Positions 55,636 to 64,000 of a DNA stretch of 64,000 nt are shown piece after piece. The stretch lies in the NCBI GenBank assembly GCA_001600615.1, contig BCKK01000005.1, positions 1,699,559 through 1,763,558 on the forward strand, in the 5' to 3' direction. This stretch comes from Dioszegia crocea. Lineage: Eukaryota; Basidiomycota; Tremellomycetes; Tremellales; Bulleribasidiaceae. Every line of letters starts with the position of its first letter. Within the stretch, counting starts at the first letter, position 1. The notes below the pieces were generated by a model. That model saw only the letters and a program-made list of their open reading frames with translations, ran no database searches and was not told where the DNA came from. The position numbers and the translations under genes were made by a program.

Positions 55636-55947
55636 TTTGTTTGGGGGGTATTGGAAGCAGGCGGAGGTGAGAGAGGAGAGAAGAGGACTATGTACACAAG
55701 TATATAGCAGGGCAAGTCTTTGTAAGTTGTGATATACCCCGGTGACGGTCCGATACCGGTGCGATTCAAGGTGGAGAGGCCGACCCGAAATTTATCCGAA
55801 GTCTGATGTGGGGGTTTATCCGGAGCATTCCTCGGCTGCGGCCTTGATATGCGGGTGCCGTAAGAGTGGCAAGGTGGGGGATGGGGTCCGCACGGTATGC
55901 CCGCTTGCTAGTGCAGCAGTCTGTATTCGATGAGCAATATCTTACAT
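55636..55947. other. Promoter region of the GH3 gene
   Basis: 312 bases between the GAA1 stop and the GH3 ATG. A minus-strand TATATA near 55697-55704 lies about 65 bases upstream of the GH3 start. Confidence 0.4.
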
Positions 55948-57802
55948 CTATAGAATAGCAGCTATGACCCAGAGCGGTACCCAAACCGCAAATACCCCAG
56001 GCCAGAATGTATTCCCTAACAATTGCCATTCCTCCTTCATCCACCTTTGCTGCGCGCCCTTTTGAAGCAGAATCACCACAATACCCGGATTCACACCCAG
56101 CGCCACCGCCCTAAAGACTAACCACGGCGCCAGATAGACCAGCGTGATACTGGCCAATAAGATGGATTGGGGAAAGTTGAGCATGGCAAGTGTAGGAATC
56201 ATGGCGCCGTAAAGCAGATGAGTTAGAGATCTGACTGTATCTCTATCCACACCCTTAGGATGAGGTATTATGAGGGCTAAGGCGCATACGAGGGGTGTCT
56301 GGACTATCCAGCCCAGTGCACCGATGGCGAAAGCGAGGACTATATAGGTTATTCCGCGGAGCGATGGAGGGTGAGGACAGGCAAGACCGCCAATGACGAC
56401 AGAAGAACCTAGGGCGATTGAGGAAGGGAGGTAGTTGCCTACAGGGATGAATTTTCCGGGTGAGGGAAGGAGGTAGAAGAAGTATGAAGCGTGTAGGCGT
56501 TCAAGTAGGTTGTTTAGTGATCGAAGGGTTGATTCGAGAGTTCGGCCAAGGGTGTGAAAACCGTGTGGACCTGAGGCGGGCGTACAGTATAGGGTTGAAG
56601 AGTCTATACGGTATCTGGGGTCATCAGCATTTCGTATAGGTACTCTTGAATGGGACGTTTAGACGTACTTTGCCATTACTCCATGAGCCCCACTAGCCCT
56701 CCCTAGGGCCACATACTTCGCATGACCCCAAAGATGTCGAACACCCACAACATACTTCCCCACTCCTTCCCTCACTCCACTCGGTAACCATCTCCCCCAC
56801 TCTCCAACCCACTCCGGTTGTTCAGACGGTATATCGTGTAATCTCACATCAACCCCTCCTGCCCATTTCGCCACATGCCCGATGGTATTAGGCACATCTT
56901 GATTTGGTAATCTTCCATTAACCCCTTCGTAGAATATCCCAAGGTGAGAGAATGAATGACCTGGGTAATCGATATTAAGTGCTGTCCAAACTACCCCGGG
57001 AAATAGGTCGTGATAGTGGGTCATAAAGTCTGATAAGCCGGTGAGGTATGAATCACCAATGATGAGGATTATATTGAATGCCCAGTGATTTTGGCCTGAA
57101 ATATCAGCTGATAGCTCGTCAATGTCCCCTAGGAGGGAAGACGTACCCCGTAAGAAATCACCCATAGCTAATAAAGTCGCAATTCCTCTTAAATTCGGTC
57201 CACCATCTCTCGATACCCAATTCGCCGAAATTAGGATCGTCTCCGTCCCTGCTGATCGAGGTGGGGTGACACTAGCGTAGACTGCTTGAGAAGTATTGGC
57301 CGCAGTAAGGCCAGCTTCGGAGAATGCTCGAATGAGGTATGAAGAGCGACTGGTCGTCAGCGCCTATCCGCACGGGTAGAGTAAGGATACTGGGAGCTGA
57401 GACTTACTCTTCGAATGTCGAATTGACCAGATGTTCCAATTCGTCTAGGTATCGATCTGCTTTATGGACATTTGGCCAGTCAAAGTACATAGTCACCTGG
57501 TGATCAGTATCTCCGCTCGACTCTCTCGGTGGGCACAGGAGAAAACTCACCTGAGCAGGCTGTAATGAATGTTCATCGATATATGTTCCCTTCCATAACC
57601 CCTCGTATGGTAATGCCAAGATCCACGCATAACCAATAATGACAGGCGCTATCCTTAGGAGATTTATACGGCGGGCAGTGGTGGTCGTGGTGGGTTTAGG
57701 GATAGCTGTCGCACTCCCTCCGTTGACGACTGGATGTGATGGTGATGATGAATTCTCGGATAGTGTCGAGGTTTGCGCCGCCGAAGACGGTACTTCGGCC
57801 AT
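55948..57802 (-). CDS. GAA1: GPI transamidase subunit GAA1, 545 aa
   Basis: Five exons: 57802-57551, 57496-57408, 57349-57147, 57095-56669 and 56614-55948; phases consistent. Member of the ER complex that attaches GPI anchors. A short Ser/Thr-rich N-terminus precedes the first span (IAPVIIGYAWILALP). The luminal domain shows the M28-peptidase-like layout of Gaa1: ETILISANWVSRDGGPNLRGIATLLAM, NHWAFNIILIIGDSY, ALNIDYPGHSFSHLGIFYEGVNGRLPNQD, then the LERLHASYFFYLLPSPGKFIP segment and a block of C-terminal spans. Ends WVPLWVIAAIL. Its presence next to three GPI-anchor-type genes is probably coincidence, as it is an essential housekeeping gene. Confidence 0.94.
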
Positions 57803-58427
57803 TCCAGCTGAGATGACGCTCCGATAGCGGACCAATGATTGCTCAGACGGCTAGCAGGCCTTCAGGCCAGGCTGGAATGTGGGTTCAGCGTCCAAAGGAT
57901 GCGAAATCGGGTTACTGGGCAGAGCAGGGGGATGTGGGCGTCGGGCGGCAACTGCAAGCTTTTGGGCTTTGGGGAAGTATAGGATAGAGTGGGACGTTGG
58001 CTTTTGCGGATATCGGGCGGGATGGAGGTGGTGTTGTTGTATAGTGAGCGAGAAGGAGAAGGGGGAGGAACAACAAGGAATGCTGGTTTGGTCAAGGTGG
58101 AGGTTTTGACTTCTGTGACTTGGACAGCAATTTGGAGCTTCAAGACACCTCTGTCCCGAAGCAAGCAATCTATGCACCCAGATATATATATGGTACGCTG
58201 AGCATACGGCCTAAAAGCGCGAGAAAAGGAAAATAAATAGATACAGTCAGAGAGGTAAAGCGAAAGGTGGGGTTTGGTCGTTAAGGTAGGCCATAAATCG
58301 TCCATTGTAAATCGAAGTGTCCAAAATTCCTCGCCTCGCCCACCTCAGTCCCAGCCATCCCCATCGCGCAGTCCTCTCCTATCTCGTCATGCTACCCCAC
58401 CCACACTCCATGCCCCGCCCGCCCAAC
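57803..58427. other. Promoter region of GAA1
   Basis: 625 bases between the secreted DPBB gene stop and the GAA1 ATG. A run of TATATATA near 58180-58190 is present; it is far from the start and its role is unclear. Confidence 0.4.
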
Positions 58428-59535
58428 CTATGCCTTCGAGCCACTCGCGCCAATCACGATAATCTGCCCATAGTTGGTAACGAGCCCGTTCAGTGACTCA
58501 AGATTATGGCCCTGAGACACAGCGACAGGTGTTGCTGGTCCGGCACCCATACCCGCATCAGCACCGGCCGAGGCTGCAGCCGCAGCGCCAGATACCGTCG
58601 ATGCCATCGAGAAGGAGGTCGACGATGCGGAAGCGTTGTTGCTGACTACAACAGCGAAGGGGTTTAGTGTCGCATTTAGGCTGACGGATGAAGAGACGAT
58701 GGTGGATGTGGATGAGGAGGTAGGAGGAGGTGTTGTTGAGCTGCTGGACGGTGCGACCCAGACAGAGGATGAAGAGGGGGGTGTCCAAGTGGTCGTTGGG
58801 GCAGGAGGAGACCATGTGGATGTGGGTGCAACCCATGTTGAGGTAGGAGGGGTCCAGGTGGTTGTTGGGGCGACCCACTGAGAAGTTGTGGTGGTAGAAG
58901 GTGCAGGTGCAGGCTATGGCGTCAGCCAATGATCAAAGTGAGAAGAGGGCTGACTTACGGCTGCACCATCAAACCACCATGAGACCTGAACTACACCGGC
59001 ACTTTCATCTGCGAATCGCTTGAAGAGTCCAGGTGACAGGTCGAGCCCGCCGAAATCACACGTTGGGCACTCGTCCATGATTTGTACACCGCCAACAGTC
59101 ACGCCGTTCGCTTGGACAGTGATCATTTTGAAGCATTGTGGTCCGGGGTCTGGGGGTCAGCTCGGATCCTGTCGTCAGGCAGGATAGTAGGACTTACATC
59201 CGCCGCCGTACTGTGCAGAGTTTAACGCCACCATATAGTCCGAGTCTTTAGAGTATTGCCCTGAACATCAGCCAAGGTGCCAAGCGGGATAAGAGCGAAT
59301 GAAACATACCGCAAGCTCCTAGACCAGTATAGTAGAATGTTCCCCGTCCTTGGAATGTCTGACGTTTAGAGAGTGTAGCATTTTGATTGGACTGATGTAT
59401 CTCCAAATCCCGCTGTTGCTCCGGTGTCTTTTCAAGACGACGGTGTGACCTTTTCCCAGGTTTATGGTTGGATGAACCTGCCACCGCCAAGGGGGCGAGG
59501 AGTAGGAGGGGGAGAGCAAGTACGTCGGCGCGCAT
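58428..59535 (-). CDS. Secreted RlpA-like double-psi beta-barrel protein, 321 aa
   Basis: Four exons, 59535-59310, 59260-59198, 59149-58959 and 58913-58428, phases consistent. Signal peptide MRADVLALPLLLLAPLAVAG, then a basic propeptide-like region ending in KR (ATLSKR), a likely Kex2 cleavage site. The domain follows: GRGTFYYTGLGACGQYSKDS, MVALNSAQYGGG, PQCFKMITVQANGVTVGGV, DECPTCDFGGLDLSPGLFKRF, VVQVSWWF. This is the double-psi beta-barrel of the RlpA/barwin/riboflavin-aldehyde-forming-enzyme group. Residues 161 on are a Ser/Thr/Pro/Trp-rich stalk with repeats of TTTWTPP and STWVAPT type. The C-terminal end has no clear GPI signal. Cell-wall or secreted role inferred; no enzyme activity can be claimed. 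Confidence 0.88.
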
Positions 59536-60654
59536 TGTGAGGTTGAACGATGAGTGATGGGTGGTGGGGAAGTTGGTCGAGGGGGGTTTATTGATAGATC
59601 GGGAGGGTCCTTTGAGCTTGTCGGTTGGAGACGAGGATTGTCTCAGTGTCGAGGGTTTGTTTGTGCGAGGGACCGAGGGTTGAAACGGGGCTGGGTGGTG
59701 ACGAGTTGAGTGAAGTGAGCGTTTGTTTCAAAAGAGTGTGAAGGTCCGAGACGGGGCTGTATGTGGCGAAAGAGATGTATTGAGTGAGAGATGGATGAAA
59801 GACGAAGGGAGAGAAAGGGGTGTGTGTGGGTCAGGAAGCAGACAACAACGTTAAAGCGCAATAAGATTAGGAAAACTTGAAACACACCCCCCTTTCCTCC
59901 CCAATTCTATTAGCTTTCACCCTAATCATCCATAAATAGATCATGACTTCAGTTACCTTTTCCCTCGGCACTCGCAGTATCCCACCCATCAGAACAAGCT
60001 GTGCTCCATCAGTAGACACTAAGTGATTTGATTGTTTACTCCATGGACCATCCGACAGGCAGTATCGAATTCCTCAGGACTTGTTTATCGCTTTACGGCA
60101 CTGTCGGCGTCATTTGCCCTGAGCCAGCCTGAGCCGGGCCGGAGATTTGATCCCGGTCGAAATGGGCGGAGTCAATAAGTGACGGCGGCATCCGCCGCGG
60201 GGAGTTCCAGCTTACGTCAACCCTCCCCCACACTAGTCCGGTCGGGTCCTCTCGTTCTTTTGGGATTGACCTGCCAGTCCGCAAATACCTCCCATGCCTA
60301 TCCACACGCTTGCAATTCTTCACCTACAGCAACAGTACAGCGCACGACCCATAGGCCAATCAATCGACGTCCCTAGCTTGACGACTATCCGAGATCTCCC
60401 TCACGAGGAAATCTGTCAGATCTCTCATAAGCGATCAGCAAGATTGCCGCCGGAATAATCCAAATCACACCATCTTGCAAAGTTGCAGGAAGGCCGAGGA
60501 ATGAGGGAATAAGGGAGTGTGAAGGGAGTAAAGAATCAGGGCTCAGGCGGAGCGTGTGGGAGTCTAGTGGTCGAACGAAAGTCTTCGACTTGGACCTTGA
60601 CGTCGGACTACACACTCGCATTGAAGCTGGAGTAACTACCTGCCCGGGTATACG
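59536..60654. other. Divergent intergenic region of 1.1 kb (DPBB gene / ZAP1-like gene)
   Basis: Holds both promoters and leaders. No ORF supported. By eye I found no clear ACCTTNAAGGT-type zinc-responsive element, though Zap1 genes are often autoregulated. Confidence 0.45.
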
Positions 60655-63600
60655 ATGCACCAACAGCAACATCAGCCACCAATGCGTCAGCCTAACCAAT
60701 TACGCCCACCCCATCATTCACACTCCGACCCTTGGGCCCTTAATTTCATCTGCTGTGATGCTCCACACGCAGCATCCACATCTATCCCTTCGTCCACATC
60801 CGCATCTTCTCACACGCCAAACGGGAACGGGAACTACAGCGGTAGTTTCCCTAACCCCGGATCGACTGTTACATCACCCATCAACAGTAACTTTTCTCAT
60901 ACCCATCCTGTCTTCCCTAGTCCACTAGCGACGACAACTACAGCCTCGAATCATTCACCCGCGGAAGTGAATCGTCGGTCAGGTACGGAAAGTTGCAATG
61001 GTCCTAATTGCTCTTCGGTTGAGTGCTGTACCGATCCGAACTGCGGTACGGCCTCTGACCCCGGACGGGCACAGGCGGATGTGGATGGGATGGATATCCA
61101 GTATACACCGCAAGATGGGATAGGGGGATTAGGAGGGATCGGAGAGGGAAGTGATGAATTGATGAAATGGGCATGTAGCAAAGAAGGGTGTGAGGCTATA
61201 CAGCAATATGTGAGTTTGGACTTCCGGCCTGAGCAATCCCTCTTTCCTGGCTGTTGTCAGAGGAATAAATCGGAGCTTCCATACGACTCATCCTTTGTCT
61301 TTCTCCTTATTCCCAACCCTCACCCTCGTCCCTTGCCCGCCTTATCCTCTCAGTAGAATGTGCACTAACGCAATAGCTCGAATGCTGTACTCAGCCAAAC
61401 TGTCAACTACCTACCGTACCCCCTCCGTCCCTCTCCACCCACACCCAAACCCCCTCTTACCCCTCTTCGACCTCGGCGCACTACCACATGCTTAACCCGG
61501 ACCTAATGAACAGCGTGGTCTCCGGTCTAGGCAATGGCCTCCAAGCGCCATTCCACCATATCCACACTAATCATTCCCCCTCTGACCCATCGGCAAGGCG
61601 ACAATCAACCTTATCGATATTTGACGAAGGTGTCGATCCTGTCAACCTCCAACATCTCTCTAGACCCTCTTCATCTTCATCCCGATTCTTACCTTCGTGC
61701 CATAACAATAATGGCCATTTCCATTCTGGACACACCCACAATGCTCAAAATCAACATACACCCCACCTCCCCCAACATAATATCCATCATCAACAACTAC
61801 ATGATCACAGCCACCCTCATTCTCACTCCCACCGGCCCACACCCTCACTCTCTCATATCCACCCATCCAACCCCTCACCCCTATCCAATATCCAATCCCC
61901 ACACTCCCACCTATCCCACTCGCTCCACCAAGGATCTTCTTTCCGATCCCACCGACAACGCCATTCACATTCCCACTCTCATTCCACCTCGATATCCTCA
62001 TTACCACAATCATCACTCCCCAGTCCTGATATCCTGCCCTGGTCCAATCCACCTGGGCAATCACACGCCCAAACACCTACATCGACATCATCAACCCATA
62101 CACCCATCCTATCCGCTACTTCTCATATGGCCCCCGTGGTATTCCCAACCCATGTCTGTCATTGGTCCAACTGTCACCTGACATTCTCGTCAATGCCCGA
62201 TTTACTAGGACACGTTGCAGCCGATCATCTAGGTGCGCCCGGTTTTGGACCTTCAAACCCCCTCCCACCCCAAAGTCCAGCTTTATTTCTTCCTCATTCC
62301 AACACCCATCCCTCGACTTCTCATTCTCACTCCCGATCCCATTCGACCCAAAGACAGATCACACTCCAACCTTCAACTCAGGCGCACCATCAACTCCAAT
62401 CCCTATCCTCCCTCTCTTCATCTTCCTCAGGCTCAGCCTCTGATCTCATCCGACACTTCAACACCCCCTTCCCACCTTCATCCTCCTCCACACCCAACTC
62501 ATCTTCAGGCATCGGGACTGGCGGCGTAATCCCCTCACTATCAGCACTAGGTTTCAACACCTCTCCAAATTCTCAAGCAGAACAAGACCGTCTTTTGTCT
62601 TGTCTATGGGACGATTGTTTCCCCCTTCCTACCGAATGTTCCGCAGACGAGCCAGATCAATGTCCTCCACACACGCATATCCCCGCTCCGGCAGATTGTA
62701 CCGTCTCTCACCCGCACTCCCATACCCACACACACCGAAATACCTCAGGCGAGCCATTTAGCCCACAGACGATGTTGAGGCATGTACTGGAGGAGCACTT
62801 GGGTGTACCGAGTGATATTTTAGGTTGGGATAGTCGGGATGCTGAGTTTGGGCTAGAGGCTCTGGCGGCTGGTTTGGCTGTTGGTCGGTCTGATGGAGGA
62901 GTTGGGAAAGGGGCAGGTCTTGGTGTGGGTGACTTACAACTCCCACCTCCGACACTCGAAACGGAATCTCGTCGACATAGCGGTACACCCCTTCTCTCTC
63001 CACCTTCCGCGCCTTCACCCCCATCACCCAAACCACTCATATGTCACTGGCACAACTGTTGTCACGGTGAACCATTCACCAACCCATCAGAATTGATGGA
63101 TCACCTCTCGGAAACTCACGTGGGTCGGGGGAAGGACTCGTACTCGTGCCTATGGGGAGATTGTGCTTGTTCGGCCGAGGTGGAGGTCGAGGTGGATGAA
63201 GACGATGCGAGTGGGAGCGGAGTCAGCATGGGAGAAGGGAGTGGAGGCGGAAGCGGGGACATGAAGAATCATGGTCCTGTCCAAGGTCGACTATTCCGAT
63301 CTCGACAAAAAGTCCTACGGCACCTTCAAAGTCATACAGGTTACAGACCATTCATATGTCATGTCTGTCAACAGGCATTTAGTGAGGCTGCGCCACTTGC
63401 TGCGCATATCAGAAGACATAATGAGGAGAAACCGTTCTGTTGTGAGGTTGAGGGATGTGGGAAAAGGTTTGCGATTAGTTCAAGTTTGACTATTCATATG
63501 GTGAGTTTTGACCGTCTCTCTTCCTCTCCCATTCTACCCAATCTTTTCCAATCCTCTCACTTTGCCCGTCATTACTACACCATTCAGCCACCCATACTCC

Positions 63601-63923
63601 TTCGTTGATTCATCCCTAAGTACAGACCCCAGCTAACCCCCCAGCGCACACACAACGGCGACAAACCCTTCGTTTGCCCACACTGTCAAAAAGGTTTTGT
63701 AGAAGCTTCAAACCTCACCAAGCATATCCGAACACATACTGGCGAACGACCATTCGCGTGTCTCCATCCGGGATGTGGGAAACGGTTTCCAAGGCCTGAT
63801 CAGCTTAAGCGACATGTGGCGATACATGATAAAGAGCGGGAGAGGGTCAAGGCTGGTGGTGCTGGAGGAGGGGGAGGGGGGAAAGTGGGGGCAGGGAAGA
63901 CTAGGGGGAAGGGGAAAGTGTAG
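60655..63923 (+). CDS. ZAP1: Zap1-like zinc-responsive C2H2 transcription factor, 985 aa
   Basis: Three exons, 60655-61209, 61377-63500 and 63645-63923, all phase 0. The N-terminal part is His/Gln/Ser-rich with three CC-x3-PNC-like Cys clusters (SVECCTDPNC, LECCTQPNC). Very long His/Ser repeats follow (HDHSHPHSHSHRP, RHSHSHSHS). Then come atypical fingers of the Zap1 type (CHWSNCHLTF, CLWDDCF, CHWHNCCHGEPF with ELMDHLSETH). The C-terminal tandem C2H2 array (RPFICHVCQQAFSEAAPLAAH, KPFCCEVEGCGKRF, KPFVCPHCQKGF, RPFACLHPGCGKRF) binds DNA in this family. A basic Gly/Lys tail ends the protein. Known members activate zinc uptake genes when zinc is low. Intron 2 splits the array between two fingers. 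Confidence 0.87.
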
Positions 63924-64000
63924 AGATGTGCGAGGAACTATGAGCTTGCTATGCGCAAGGCAAGGGAGAAGGTTAGAAGTAGGCTTTGACTATCTCCACC

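Noticed and set aside
55948..57802. Functional link between GAA1 and the tandem GPI-anchor-type genes
   Set aside because: GAA1 is an essential gene found in all fungi; two unrelated genes separate it from the triplet, so closeness is probably chance.
1..64000. CRISPR arrays, insertion sequences, LTRs, tRNA or rRNA genes
   Set aside because: None found by eye on either strand. The window is eukaryotic, and no tRNA B-box pattern was convincing.

Overview
The window is nuclear DNA from a basidiomycete yeast, most likely a tremellomycete (Cryptococcus relatives). Nearly every gene is split by short introns of about 40-110 bases. Most introns carry GTRNGT donors and a CTGAY (often GCTGAY) branch site just before the CAG or TAG acceptor. 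The proteins look like tremellomycete or basidiomycete orthologues. I see no prokaryotic features, CRISPR arrays, tRNAs, rRNAs or intact transposons. Exon models below were assembled by hand from splice signals with reading-frame bookkeeping. There are about 26 protein-coding genes, one gene fragment and a few doubtful small ORFs.

Left part (1-14 kb): a partial Ser/Pro/Gln/His-rich protein runs off the left edge on the minus strand. Two unrecognised plus-strand genes follow, one built of two copies of an unnamed module. Then comes a 1571-residue minus-strand nuclear-type protein with an N-terminal winged-helix-like segment and a C-terminal APSES/KilA-N-type domain. Large gene-poor gaps lie at 2.1-3.7 kb and 12.3-14.2 kb.

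Housekeeping and metabolism block (14-26 kb): a peroxiredoxin; a probable Elongator subunit Elp6; a Pyp1-type HAD phosphatase; an Izh3/adiponectin-receptor-like membrane protein; an ACC-synthase-family aminotransferase with 16 exons (two of 18 and 22 bases, and one GC-AG intron), preceded at 15 bases by a 78-codon ORF; and the mitochondrial tRNA t6A enzyme Qri7.

Candidate accessory cluster (26-32.7 kb): a Zn2Cys6 regulator, an MFS transporter of the anion:cation symporter type and a class IV aminotransferase. The last two are divergent from a 390-base shared promoter. The set is bracketed by the intact QRI7 gene on one side and a decayed QRI7 3' fragment in the same orientation on the other. 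This is the strongest sign of rearrangement in the window.

Right part (32.9-64 kb): a small coiled-coil-like protein; a protein with two RanBP2-type zinc fingers; a Ser/Thr-rich protein; PRPP synthetase and eIF2A (divergent pair); three tandem paralogues of an unnamed eight-cysteine secreted, probably GPI-anchored family; signal peptide peptidase; a GH3 beta-glucosidase with a PA14 insertion; the GPI transamidase subunit GAA1; a secreted RlpA-like double-psi beta-barrel protein; and a Zap1-like zinc-responsive C2H2 regulator with His-rich tracts that ends just before the window edge.
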